Of a DNA stretch of 64,000 bases, positions 10,723-21,400 are shown piece after piece. This DNA comes from Linnemannia hyalina (taxonomy: Eukaryota; Mortierellomycota; Mortierellomycetes; Mortierellales; Mortierellaceae), in assembly GCA_019671135.1 (NCBI GenBank), contig JAHRHY010000011.1, positions 1,914,885-1,978,884 on the forward strand, written 5' to 3'. The notes under the pieces are model-generated. The model did not search any database. It was not told the origin of the DNA and saw nothing but the letters and a program-made list of their open reading frames with translations. Within the stretch, counting starts at the first letter, position 1; every line of letters begins with the position of its first letter. The position numbers were made by a program, and so were the translations under genes.

Positions 10723-13700
10723 CTAGGGCCGAGTTCCAAGAGGCCTTTGGCTGGGTTTGTGAGGGTGTTGCAGATGGAACTCGCGAACAAGGTCCGGGGA
10801 ATTCTTGACACAGGCGGCCGGTTCCCAGGTTCGTTCGGATACGGGGTAGCCTCTCCAATGTATATAGTATTCAAGGTGGTTGCGCCTGATCCGTGAATCC
10901 AAAATGGCCTCAACCTCGTACTCCTCATCGCCGGAGACGACAAGCGGAGGAGGTCGTTTTGAGGCTCGACCGGGGATCGTATCTGGATGCGCACGCTCAA
11001 GTAAGTTTACATGAAAGACAGGATGTAGCTTGGTCGTTGGTGGTAAATCGAGACGGAAGGATCGAGTGCCGATTTTTTCGAGAATACGGTAAGGGCCCAT
11101 GCGCTTATGGTCGAGCTTCTTGCATGGTCTGTTCGTTTGGAGGTTCCGGGCGTCTAGCCATACAAGATCTCCTACTTGCAGATTGGGTTGTGGTTGGGCC
11201 TTGGTGTCGAAGTTCCTGGCATGCTGTTCAATGGCGGTGTGGATATTGAGTTGCATCTCCGCATAGAGGTTCTTTAGGGCCTGGACGCGTTCTTGGGCTG
11301 GGACATTGTCCTTCGAGACTCTTGGGATGGTGATGGTAAATTTCGGATGGTAGCCGAGGTTGGCAAAGAATGGTGTTGTTTTTGTTGTTGAGTGTGTTGC
11401 GTTGTTGTATGCAAATTCTGCTATCGGTAGAAGGGTGCTCCAGTCCGTTTGCTGATAGTCGATATACCCTCGTAGGTACTGTTCCAGTATTGAATTTACT
11501 CTCTCGGTCTGTCCATCGGTGCGTTGGTGGTAGGCGGTAGAAAGCTTCTGATTGATCCCCAGAGACTTGAACATGGTGGAAACGAAGGCTGAAGTGAAGG
11601 TGGCGCCTCTGTCAGAAACAATGTCATCCGGGAGACCGTGGGCTGAAAATACGCGTTCTAGGAACAAACAGACCGTATCCTGTGCATTGATGTTGTCGTA
11701 GGTGGGGACAAAGTGTGCCATCTTGGTGAATCGGTCCACAAAAACACAGATTGCCGTATAGCCGTTTGAGGGGGGGAGTTGGGTGATGAAATCCATCGAT
11801 ACTGAGGTCCAGGGGCGATCTGGTACAGGCAGGGGTTGTAAAAGTCCATAAGGCTTGTGAGTGGATGACTTTGTCCGTTGGCAGGTGTCACAACCGTTGA
11901 TGTAATCCTTGATGTAACGCCACATGGAAGGCCAGTAAAAGGTTCGACTGACAAGGTCTGAGGTCTTGGTAATTCCAAAATGACCGGCGGTTGGGGCGTC
12001 GTGACATTCTTGAAGGATTTGTTTCTTGAGTTCGGGATCGTCGGGGACGCAGACAAGGCCATCCCGCAGGAGTAGCCCATCTTGAATTGAGTACTGGGCA
12101 TTGTCCGAGTTCGACTTTGCGGTCTTGGCGAGTATTGGACCAAAGTATAGATCATCGGGGATTAGTGTCTTGATTTTTTCCTGGATCGCTGGCGTCTCTG
12201 GTTGCAGTGACCGGGCCTGGATGGTGTTCAGAATCTGGATCGGCGGTAGGAGGGTCATCTCGGTCTTGCCGTGCTGGGCCGCACCTCCCTCTCCAGGGTT
12301 GTCCCGCCGGGACAAAGCATCGGCAGCGGCATTCTGGGAGCCAGGGCGGTAATGGATGGTAAAGTTGTAGTCAGACAAGATTTCAGACCAGCGGACTTGA
12401 CGGCGGCTCAATTGGCGCGTGGTGGTAAAGTACTCAAGATTTCTGTGGTCGGTGATGACTTCCGTGGTAGCGGGCGAGAATTCCAGGTAGTGTCGCCAAT
12501 GTTTAAAGGCAGACACAATGGCAAGGAGTTCTTTGTCGTAGATCTGATAGTTGAGTTCAGCAGGCAATAGTTTTCGGGAGTAGTAAGCGATAGGATGTAG
12601 GCGTCCATCTTGGTCACGCTGACTGCAGACAGCGCCGAGGGCCTTGTCAGAAGCGTCAGTTTCAATGATGCAGGGGCGATCTGGTTGGAAATGCCGAAGG
12701 ACGGGGCCAGACATGAAGCGTGACTTGAGCTCCGTGAAAGCGGCTTGTGCGATAGCGGTCCAGACAAAGTTAGTATTTTTCTTGAGTAACGCGGTGAGAG
12801 GCGCGGCGATATGGGAGTATTTCCGTACAAAACGACGGTAGAAGTTGGAGAAACCCAGAAAGCACTGGACATCCGAAACGGAAGAGGGAGTGGGCCAATC
12901 GCGAATGGCGGCAACCTTGGCGGGGTCCATAGAAATACCGTCAGTTCCGATCACAAAGCCGAGGAATTCGACTTTGTCCTTGTCGAACGAGCATTTCTCG
13001 AGTTTTAAGCATAGACCAGCGTCTTGGAGCTTGCTGAGAACTTTGCGGACATGCGCGGTATGTTCCTCAAGGGTGTCGGAGTAGATAAGAATGTCGTCAA
13101 TGTATAGCACGACAAAGTCATCTAGGTAATCGCGGAGGACGTCGTTGGCGAAAGCTTGGAAAGTTCCGGGAGCGTTCATTAGTCCGAAGGGCATGACTGT
13201 ATACTCGAAGTGGCCATAGCGGCAGCGGAATGCAGTCTTCCATTCGTCGCCCTCCTTGATGCGGAGAAGATTGTATGCTCCTCGCATGTCGAGCTTGGTG
13301 AAATACTTGGCTTTGCCTAGTCGGTCGAAAGTTTCGGAGATCAGTGGCAGAGGGCATCGATTGGGGACAGTCACCTTGTTGAGGCCTCGATAGTCGACAC
13401 AGAGGCGGAGAGAACCGTCTTTCTTTTTAACAAAAAGGACGGGGGCGCCAGCTGGAGACTCGGATCGACGGATGAACCCTTTTGCAAGGTTTTCTTGAAT
13501 ATATTCGCGTAGAACTTGCAGTTCCGTTTGTGATAGGTTGTACACTGGTCCAAATGGCACGGTGGCTCCTTCGACCACAGGGATATTGTGATCATAGGGT
13601 CGATGTGGCGGTAGCTTGTCGGCTTGCATCTTGGAGAATACCTGAGCATATTCGGCATATTTCTCGGGCAGTTGGACTGTGGGTTTTGATTCAGGGATAG

Positions 13701-14403
13701 AGTTGTCGTTGGTGGTTGCGCTGGCGAGTTCTTCGATTCGGGAGACGTCGAGCATGTATCCGACTCCTTGATTGGTCTTGAGGATCTGACGGAGTTGTGT
13801 ATTGCTAATAATGGAGATGTTGGTTGCTGATCGGTTCTTGGCGGATTTGGATAGTTGGTTGGATCCTGAGGTGTACTTGGTGGGAACCAAAGTGGATTTG
13901 GGTTTGGAAGGTGGCAGAAGGATTCGGTCTTGTTCCTGGAAGGAAGGGATGGATCGAGGCATTGTTGATTGTGCAAGGGGGGAAAGCTTGTCGAGTGTGT
14001 GCTGATGGAGGCATGGCATAGTAATGGTTCGTTTCTCCCAGTCGATATATGGGTTGTGTGAGCGGAGCCAGTCCATGCCAAGAATAATGGCATAATTGCC
14101 AAGTGCAATGAGTTGAAAAGTGTGTGTGGAAAAGTGTTGTGAGTGGGATTGCATAACCAATGTGGTGGCGTGATGAGAGGTATGTGTTGAACCATTGGCA
14201 AGAGAGATTTGTAATAAGTGTTGTGCTAGTGGAAGATTGTGCTGTTGTGCTAGATTTTGATGAATGAATGAGATGGTTGCTCCTGAGTCGATCATTGCAT
14301 GGACTGGTAGTGAGGAGTTTTGGAAGTGAAGAGTAATTGGAATAGTAATAGGGGATAGCAGAGGATCATTTGGAGATTTGTTATACAGCTCGCCCAGACA
14401 CAC
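10723..14403 (-). CDS. pol: Gypsy-1 Pol polyprotein with chromodomain (about 1226 aa)
   Basis: Domains in order, numbered from the GTG at 14403: aspartic protease (DSGA at about 39-42), reverse transcriptase with YIDD at 434-437, RNase H (ETDAS around 581-585), integrase zinc finger (H801, H808, C838, C841), integrase core (D871, D931, E967) and a C-terminal chromodomain (about 1150-1205, YEVEAILDSR...WRGYPVSERTWEP). All expected catalytic residues are present. The frame is open a few codons upstream of the GTG and overlaps the end of gag in the -1 frame, so expression through a -1 frameshift at the A-rich site GGAAAAAGA near 14425 is likely. The chromodomain is expected to steer integration to modified histones. 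Confidence 0.95.
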   Translation of the reverse strand: MCLGELYNKSPNDPLLSPITIPITLHFQNSSLPVHAMIDSGATISFIHQNLAQQHNLPLAQHLLQISLANGSTHTSHHATTLVMQSHSQHFSTHTFQLIALGNYAIILGMDWLRSHNPYIDWEKRTITMPCLHQHTLDKLSPLAQSTMPRSIPSFQEQDRILLPPSKPKSTLVPTKYTSGSNQLSKSAKNRSATNISIISNTQLRQILKTNQGVGYMLDVSRIEELASATTNDNSIPESKPTVQLPEKYAEYAQVFSKMQADKLPPHRPYDHNIPVVEGATVPFGPVYNLSQTELQVLREYIQENLAKGFIRRSESPAGAPVLFVKKKDGSLRLCVDYRGLNKVTVPNRCPLPLISETFDRLGKAKYFTKLDMRGAYNLLRIKEGDEWKTAFRCRYGHFEYTVMPFGLMNAPGTFQAFANDVLRDYLDDFVVLYIDDILIYSDTLEEHTAHVRKVLSKLQDAGLCLKLEKCSFDKDKVEFLGFVIGTDGISMDPAKVAAIRDWPTPSSVSDVQCFLGFSNFYRRFVRKYSHIAAPLTALLKKNTNFVWTAIAQAAFTELKSRFMSGPVLRHFQPDRPCIIETDASDKALGAVCSQRDQDGRLHPIAYYSRKLLPAELNYQIYDKELLAIVSAFKHWRHYLEFSPATTEVITDHRNLEYFTTTRQLSRRQVRWSEILSDYNFTIHYRPGSQNAAADALSRRDNPGEGGAAQHGKTEMTLLPPIQILNTIQARSLQPETPAIQEKIKTLIPDDLYFGPILAKTAKSNSDNAQYSIQDGLLLRDGLVCVPDDPELKKQILQECHDAPTAGHFGITKTSDLVSRTFYWPSMWRYIKDYINGCDTCQRTKSSTHKPYGLLQPLPVPDRPWTSVSMDFITQLPPSNGYTAICVFVDRFTKMAHFVPTYDNINAQDTVCLFLERVFSAHGLPDDIVSDRGATFTSAFVSTMFKSLGINQKLSTAYHQRTDGQTERVNSILEQYLRGYIDYQQTDWSTLLPIAEFAYNNATHSTTKTTPFFANLGYHPKFTITIPRVSKDNVPAQERVQALKNLYAEMQLNIHTAIEQHARNFDTKAQPQPNLQVGDLVWLDARNLQTNRPCKKLDHKRMGPYRILEKIGTRSFRLDLPPTTKLHPVFHVNLLERAHPDTIPGRASKRPPPLVVSGDEEYEVEAILDSRIRRNHLEYYIHWRGYPVSERTWEPAACVKNSPDLVREFHLQHPHKPSQRPLGTRP

Positions 14404-14417
14404 TCCAACTTTACTGT

Positions 14418-15713
14418 CTAGGCTGAATCTTTTTCCAATTGGAAAGAGATTGCATCGGGCTGGTCGCTAGTCTGTGTAGGCTGAAGGGCCGAGATCGAGG
14501 CTGTTGCCTTTGGGGCGTTCTTGAACGAGGGCTTTGCAGGTTTCTTGGGGCAGTCGTCAAGCCAATGATCTGCTGAACCACAGTAGGTGCACAGTCCTTC
14601 CTTTTGACGACGAAGACGCTCAGACGGTGGCAAAGGACCATGGCGAGCATGCGAGAGATCCATGTCCATCGAAGTGGTCGCGGGAGCTGAGGTAGCAGGG
14701 GTGGACGCGGTAGTTGGGGTGGATGAGGCTTGAGTGGTAGTAGAAGTGTGGGCAGTGGTGGAACGGGACGGAGTGCTGGAAGATTTGTTGCCGGAACGGG
14801 TCACTGCATAGCCGTACTGTCGGTTGTCGATGTCGATAGCCAATTGTGAAAACTCGGCAAAGGTAGGTGGCTCGGGGTAGTTTGCCATGGCTTCTTGAAC
14901 AGACTCCTTCAGGCCGAGGCGGAACTGTGAAATCATTGCGCTATCATTCCATGCTGTATCCGCTGCAAGGTTGACGAAACGGTTTGTATAGTCGATGGCA
15001 GAACCGCGCTGTCTAAGTTGACGGAGTTGGGTTTCTGCTAGGACGTGAGCATTGGAGACTCCAAAGTTCTTACTCATAAGAGCAAAGAACTGATCCAGGT
15101 TAGAAATACATGCGGGTCTCTCCTCGACAGGCAACTTGAAGGACGGAACGTATCTCTGCATGTACTTGAACGCTGCAGTATCACCGAGGCGCGAGATAGC
15201 CAGCACAATGCGGTCGTGGTCGTTCGGATAGAGGGTCTCGTTTGCAACGAAGAAGAGTTCCAGCTGAGCCTGAAACCCTTTCCAATCTTCACGCTTGCCG
15301 GAGAAGACTGCGGGGGGTGCTACTTTTGGCCTCGAAGGGGAGCTATTGCTGGAGCGAGGTGTAGTTGATTGGAAGATGGCACTCACTGTGTTGGTGACAT
15401 CGGTCTTGTGATCATAAAATAGTTTGCCTAGTTCTGCGCGAGTGATGGGTGGTAATTGTGACGTCATCTTCTGGACGTTGGATTCGAGGCTGAGTAATCG
15501 AGGGTTGAGGTTGACGGTCAGGCTTGTGAAGAAATCTTCGTTCGAAAGAATGAAGTCCAGCATATCACGGTACTTCTGAACAGTCTCCTCGAGTTCGGTG
15601 ACTTTGGCTTGCAAGGGAGTGACCGTCTGAACTATTTGTTCAAGTGTGGCTACTCGGTCCATCAGTGCTTGGAAGCGCGCGTTGGCTGTAAGGATCTCAC
15701 TATCGGGTAGCAT
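14418..15713 (-). CDS. gag: Gypsy-1 Gag (431 aa)
   Basis: Starts at the ATG at 15713 (MLPDSEILTANARFQ); the frame is open further upstream only through the poly(T) tract at 15839-15865, which lies in the leader. It has an N-terminal coiled-coil region, the central capsid-like domain typical of Ty3/Gypsy Gag (FSGKREDWKGFQAQLELFF), a Ser/Thr/Ala-rich linker and one CCHC zinc knuckle (CTYCGSADHWLDDC) near the C-terminus. It makes the virus-like particle and binds the RNA. The gene is unbroken. Confidence 0.93.
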   Translation of the reverse strand: MLPDSEILTANARFQALMDRVATLEQIVQTVTPLQAKVTELEETVQKYRDMLDFILSNEDFFTSLTVNLNPRLLSLESNVQKMTSQLPPITRAELGKLFYDHKTDVTNTVSAIFQSTTPRSSNSSPSRPKVAPPAVFSGKREDWKGFQAQLELFFVANETLYPNDHDRIVLAISRLGDTAAFKYMQRYVPSFKLPVEERPACISNLDQFFALMSKNFGVSNAHVLAETQLRQLRQRGSAIDYTNRFVNLAADTAWNDSAMISQFRLGLKESVQEAMANYPEPPTFAEFSQLAIDIDNRQYGYAVTRSGNKSSSTPSRSTTAHTSTTTQASSTPTTASTPATSAPATTSMDMDLSHARHGPLPPSERLRRQKEGLCTYCGSADHWLDDCPKKPAKPSFKNAPKATASISALQPTQTSDQPDAISFQLEKDSA

Positions 15714-15927
15714 TGTAGTTGATACGGAAAGTGAAGAGTTGTTGTAGTTTCTGAGGGTTGTGGGTTGTGTACGGAAGATGGTAGTAAAAGAGGAAAGAAC
15801 TTGAAGAAGATAGGGTTTGGTTTTATTGTGGAAAAGGCTTTTTTTTTTTTTTTTTTTTTTTTTTTGAGCGCTGAAGTATATCAATAGAAAACAGACAAAG
15901 TTTGATCCAAGGTTCTTTAGGTGTATG

Positions 15928-15936
15928 ACTTGGTAT
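15928..15936 (-). promoter_or_regulatory. Gypsy-1 primer-binding site, probably self-primed
   Basis: Directly after the 5' LTR the minus strand reads ATACCAAGT, the exact complement of ACTTGGTAT inside the LTR at the expected transcript start (16052-16044). No TGG-type tRNA-complementary site follows the LTR. This is the arrangement of self-primed fungal elements of the Tf1/sushi group. Confidence 0.65.
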
Positions 15937-16133
15937 TGTCAAGAAAGCAGACCAAGCAATAGAATGAAGTAGATAAAGAGAACCTTGATCAAGGACTAAG
16001 AAATGAGTATAAGGAATAGGTTAAAGAGTATGTTGTATTGGCGATACCAAGTAAAGAGCTATAGATTTGCTATCTAAGGCCCTTTTATACTCGTTAGGGC
16101 GAAGTCACAAGAGCAAGCTCTTGTCTCGTGACA
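15937..16133 (-). repeat. Gypsy-1 5' LTR
   Basis: 197 bp, identical by eye to 10516-10712. It contains a TATA box on the minus strand (16081-16089, TATAAAAGG) 37 nt upstream of an ACTTGGTAT block (16044-16052) that is the likely transcript start. Confidence 0.95.
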
Positions 16134-16138
16134 ATGTC

Positions 16139-16414
16139 TATAAGAGAGTTCCGTAATCATACCCTACACCATAGAATCGATCAAAATGTTAAAAGAGTGA
16201 ACAATGCTCGCCCGTTCTTTAGATCAGTCCTCTCATCCTTTTTGCTGGCTCACTTTTTTATTCCTAATATTATTTTCCCCCCTTTGAAGTCAAGACACAT
16301 CCAAAATGAATGAGAAAAGACCCCAGGTCGGCAACACCTCTAGCCCTTACACACCAAACCTGGGAATCGGGAAACCGGCGCAGCGACCGCGGCGTAGCCG
16401 CGGCCACTTGCTAG
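16139..16414 (+). other. Helitron copy 1, 3' terminal part
   Basis: Continues the Helitron after the Gypsy insertion and matches 43096-43338 of copy 2. It ends in the GC hairpin (16387-16403) and CTAG (16411-16414). Confidence 0.9.
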
Positions 16415-16625
16415 TTTTAGATATTTTAGACCCATTTTATGTTTAAGCAAATACATAGGTCGAGTTTGGGATTCTGGAGGGCGAGCGATTTACTCACTTT
16501 GGTGACGTAAATCTCGCGCCCATTGTCCTGTTTCCGGTCTCCTTTAGTTCTTCGCTCATAATCATTGCCCAGCATCTTCACACCAACAGTCGATCATCAC
16601 TCCCGGAGAGTCGCGATGCATTACT

Positions 16626-17004
16626 AGTGGGGGATTAGGTCATCGGGATGCACAGCTGGCTTCATCGCCCCTTCATCCGACCAGGATTCTCTGAGAACTG
16701 CCGATGAGACCCTGGAGGTGGCCTTTTCCTCTACCGAAGTGGACACCTTTGAGCATACATAGGCAGAAGTGTGGGGCAAAGGTCGTGCCATCTTGGGAAT
16801 GCAGGCCCTTAGTGACTTCGAGCGCAGTGGTGGCAGTGGGGGATTAGGTCATCGGGATGCACAGCTGGCTTCATCGCCCCTTCATCCGACCAGGATTCTC
16901 TGAGAACTGCCGATGAGACCCTGGAGGTGGCCTTTTCCTCTACCGAAGTGGACACCTTTGAGCATATAGAGGCAGGAATGTGGGACAAAGGTTGTGCCAT
17001 CTTG
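16626..17004. repeat. 170-bp direct duplication
   Basis: 16626-16795 and 16835-17004 are near-identical, 209 bp apart, with a few differences only at the distal end. They contain no coding region. The rest of 16415-17330 holds nothing I recognise. Confidence 0.9.
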
Positions 17005-17330
17005 CCACCATGGCCAGGACGTCGATATTGACTATGCCTTTCATTTACCAGTCATCAACTCATGCACAATAGCCCAACATTTATCCTTTCTTTTCGGCTT
17101 CACATTCCCTGGAGAGCCGCGACGCGAGAGCGCGATCTTAACATCAAGCCAGATTCTCTGAAAATTGCTGCAGTAATGTCTAAAAAATGCTCGTCCTTGC
17201 GAAGGTGAAAGAGAGGGAGTGGTGTGGGTGAAATAAAGGAATGATTCTGGGAAGGGTATCGGAGTGGTGGCAAAAAGGGGCGACTTCCTTCGCAACATTT
17301 CTCTCATCCCTAACACCTTCTTCTCCTTTG

Positions 17331-18015
17331 ATGCTTCGCCGCCTGAGCCTGTCCCGTCTTGTCGATGGCGAATCGACCCCGTTCCCCATCGAGATTGAGT
17401 CAACCAAGACAATTGGTGACCTCAAAGACTCGGTCAAAGCTGCTCTTTCTCCTCAGTTTGACGATGTTACTGCAAAGGACCTCACCATCTGGTCTGTTTC
17501 GATTCCTGTCTCCGATGACGACGACGACGACGACGACGAGATCCCCATGGTGCTTGACAACGTCAACAGCAAGGACAAGAAGAAACTCAGAGCGATGCGT
17601 GGCCTGTTGGAGGTCTTTCCAGACAAGCCGCCCAAAAACACCATTCATGTCATCGTTCAGCGCCCTCCTCAAGGTAATGCACACGCACACACGCGTTTAT
17701 TGCTTTTTGTGACTTGCTGTTTGCATCGTCGACTCATGTCCATGCACTAACCTAAAGCACTCATCCATTTACACCAACACATTCCATGCGCCTGTCCCTT
17801 CTCGAGCCTTGACTCCCCTCCCTGGGTCTCTTTCGGATGGTTCTAGTCCTAGCACCCCACTGTCTGGCATGCACTATTGCGTGTCCCTTTGTATGCGTCT
17901 TGATTGTCTAGCATTCAGTTGTCTCATACCCTGCCCTTCTTTCTTTTATGCAACTAGGCGATTTGCATGCTGACATCAATAGGATCACAGACAAATTCTT
18001 TGCACCTGGACTGTA
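17331..18015 (+). pseudogene. CRN/Crinkler N-terminal fragment
   Basis: Exon 1 (17331-17673) encodes the ubiquitin-like CRN N-terminal domain: RLVDGESTPFPIEIES, then FDDVTAKDLTIWSVSIPV, a run of eight Asp, and VFPDKPPKNTIHVIVQRPP. A GT donor (GTAATG) follows at 17674. A Pro/Ser-rich block ending TPLPGSLSDGSSPSTPLS is readable around 17786-17861 and another, LHADINRITDKFFAPG, at 17960-18009 after an AG at 17956-17957, then stop at 18013. These resemble the following exons of CRN genes, but the joins do not all stay in frame and the C-terminal half is absent, so I call it a 5' fragment. CRN N-domains direct effector delivery or nuclear targeting in the known family. Confidence 0.75.
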
Positions 18016-18446
18016 ATAGTCAATTTAGTCAATTTGATTTTTTTCCCTAATATGTGCGAGATGTTTCATTGGTTCACGTACAGGACAAGGAGGGACAAGG
18101 AGGGTCACTTGGCCAATGTTTTGAATTCGCTAAATTCAGGGCAAAGGTAGACACTTTATTTCTCTGCATGCTGCCATGCTCTTCATCTCTTGCGCATTCA
18201 CTCTCTCATCCTCCCTACTTAACCCTCATCTCACACACTCATCTCACACATCTTCACCATGCATACCAGGTCCTCTCCCTCCAGCACCGGGCCTCCCTTT
18301 CTACAAACCAGACAAGCCAGTAGAGAAAAGCGCAAACTACTGGGTGCGGTTCCCATGTTTTCTCTGAAGGAAGAACGGGATATGCCAAGAGAGCAAGGAC
18401 CGCGCAGAAGAGCACCCCAAACGCCGAGAGTATATCCACTATAGTA

Positions 18447-21400
18447 TTGGACACCGCGCCGTCACCTACAAAGACTACGGAGCCATTCAGGAATACAACC
18501 GCAACCGCAACAGCAACAGCAACAACAGCAACATCCAAAGCAACATCCAAAGCAACATCCACTACAGCAGCAACAACGACTAGGCAACGAAAGCCAAGAC
18601 CCTCAACAAAAGCCGACACCTCCCTCATTCCCCCAGCCAATGCCATTGAAGACAAGGATATTGTTGAGGCTCGGAAACTCTCTGCCAACTCTGTCTTGAT
18701 GGGTCTCTTGGAGATGAAGAATCCTTCTAAAACGTTGCATCATTACAAAACCTATATGAGGCTATGGAAGGTGAGTTTACGATAACAGTATTAGCAAACT
18801 CTTTATTAACAGCACAGCATCAGCAATAGAATTATTAAACACGATGTATTTCTCTCTCAGGACTATTGCGATCTAGTTTACAACAGCGACAGTATCGTGA
18901 ACGCTAGTAAGATGCTAGACTTCTTTACATCCGTCATATTTAAGAGGACTGTCAAGATGTACATCGATCCTAATGCTGGCTTTTGTGGAGTGGTGGGAAT
19001 GAAGACCAACGAGGTAAAGGGAAAATCGACACGCCTACAGCAGCGACGCCCTGGAAAATGGACACCGGCAGAGTCGCGAGAAGAAGATCCGCTTGCATCT
19101 GTCTTGATGGATATGGAAGCACGCGAGCAGAAAGAGAACGACAGACTTGCCAAGGATCGCCAAGTGGAGGACGAGGATGATGAGAGGGATGAGGAGGAGG
19201 ATGTTGGGTATAGTGGCAGTGGCGATAACCCAGACAGCGACAACGATGAGGAAGGGGATGTCGATGAGGCAGATCAAGCGGTGGCAGAAGAGGAGGGTGC
19301 ACAAATCAGCAATGTTCTGAATGGCTTTATGATCAGTTCAGTGGAGGAGAAAACCAAAGGTAAATAATTACTTTGGATATTTTGCTGACTCCTTTGAACA
19401 AAGACACTTTCCCTCGCTCTCATGCCGTGACGCTAATGCTATATCTTAAACGATCACATTCTATCCTGTAGTTGTCCAAGAGGCTCAGACAGATGTCGAT
19501 GGTCGCAAGTTCATCTGGGTCCCGGTGTCGTATGAGACCGTCGACAGTGCCCGCAAGTCTTTGATTTATTTGTGGAGACACCAGGCACAACGGACAGCAA
19601 CCTACCCAAACCCAGCATCGAATCCACGCCAAGACGCACCGCTCAGGGACGCCATTGACCAGTACGAGGTGTCACTTGTGTACGACCAGTCATTCGTAGG
19701 CTCAACCCGGTCGGACTCCTGCTCTATTAGGGACCCTTACACAGAGAAGGAGTTTATCCGAATGATAACTCACACTTGGTGCCAGCGGCCAATGCGACAA
19801 CTGAAAGGCAAGCGACTCTACCAGTCTGCAGGGCGTTATAGGCACATTCGAGAGCATCTCTGTCTTTTAGCACGGCACCACATGCTATTGCGAGATGAAG
19901 ATGCTCGTAACTTGAATTTGTCTGATATTTTCAGCATACAGACACGCCATTCTGCTACGGGCTCCGCTATAGCTACCTGCCTCACATTCTGCCTTTCTCG
20001 AGGAAAAACGAACAGGAAGGGCGTAAAGTTGTATGCAACTGCCTTTCGTCACAGGAGGTTCTACAGATGCACAGTCGGGGCGTTTGCTTTCTACATGCTC
20101 GAGAAATTCATGGTAAGATTAATGAATCATGTCATCGCCTACATCTATGGACTATGTTGCGCCTTTAGCTTATCTGTTGTTTTGTAAATATATATCTTCT
20201 GCCATGATAGGTCGAGAACGAACCTATTCCTGACTTCTCGAAGCCAGACAGCTGGTATAATATAAAGCTCCTCGTATCCGGCAGTGATCCAGACCAGCGC
20301 GTCAAAAGTCGTACAAAAGCATTGAACAGCAAGACTCAGATCGACTCCACAGCGGCTGTTATGCGCACCTGTGAGGTATACTCCTCTAAGGTGACCCACT
20401 CTGGTCGACATGCGGGAACATCGGAAGCCTATCGTCTCAACTTGAGCCTGGATCACATTCGCCATCTAGGACGTTGGGTAATGGGACAGATGGAGTCCTT
20501 TTATGCCCCCAAGAATCCGATCATTGGTGCATTCTATATGGCACATTTCAACAAGCCCAGCGAGCCTTATTTGATCGAACGGGATCTTGTCACACCACCA
20601 TTGGAGCTCCAGCGTCTGATCTTCCCATGGATCGAGCGTTCCTTCGACCTGGACGACCCGGGAAAAACTCTTTCATGGATTGCCGAATGTGATCAGGAGA
20701 TGCTAGGGCTCGACGAAAGTGTTATCACGGATGACGATATCCATTGGGAATCTCGTTTTCAACATTCAACAGCACAACACTCGACAAATGGACCTGATTG
20801 GACCGTCAACAGGCTTACCAGCAGCGCTCAAGTCGATCGCATAGCTTTTTTAAAGTTGTTGGTTCGGATGCGACGAGTTATTCTTCAGGACGCAGTTCTT
20901 CGCCTTGCGCCCGACGCCAAAGGAAGGACTCTAGATAATAGCCTGTTCACATCGCTACCCCACATTTTCGACAGCGCAGTGTTTATGGCCTTCAAGAATG
21001 AACTCCTTCAGGCGATTGCATTACACCGGCAAACCTCGACCGTCCTCAATCCATCCGTGTCCATGGACAAACAGGATATAAGCAACGCCATGAACGCTAT
21101 CAGCAATCAGGTCTCCCAGGTCCAGATTGCCCTCGCGCAAGGTCAAGGAGCCTTAGAAAAGCGCATCCTGGACCGAATATCCCAAGAAATTCAAAAGGCT
21201 ACGACTACAACCCAGCCGCCTACGCTCGGACACACACAATACTCTCCATGGCACCCGTACCCATGCGCACCATATCCTGTCCCACCCAGTCTATACCCGC
21301 CATCGTATCTTCATCCGTCATATCTTCACTTGTCGTCTTATCCTCACCTATCATACCTCCATCCGTCATTGTACCTTCACCCGTAGTATCCTCACCCGCC

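Larger units (their letters stand above)
10516..16133 (-). mobile_element. Ty3/Gypsy chromovirus (Gypsy-1), young and apparently complete
   Basis: The 5,618-bp element has two LTRs of 197 bp that I read as identical, starting TG and ending CA, and is flanked by the 5-bp target duplication ATGTC (10511-10515 and 16134-16138). Gag and Pol are both unbroken on the minus strand. It is inserted in Helitron copy 1: the undisturbed sequence is seen in copy 2 near 43090. LTR identity and open frames imply a very recent insertion that may still be active. Confidence 0.95.
7042..16414 (+). mobile_element. Helitron copy 1, split by a Gypsy retrotransposon
   Basis: Aligns along its length with copy 2 (39274-43338). 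The element covers about 7042-10515 and 16139-16414; a Gypsy element occupies 10516-16133. The 3' end is a textbook Helitron terminus: a CCGCGGC-GTA-GCCGCGG hairpin (16387-16403), seven bases, then CTAG (16411-16414) followed by T. The 5' end is less certain: TC at 7060 preceded by A fits an A/T target, but similarity to copy 2 starts a little earlier (about 7042). It encodes only the PIF1-helicase half; no HUH Rep domain is visible, so it could move only in trans. Several breaks are present. Confidence 0.8.
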
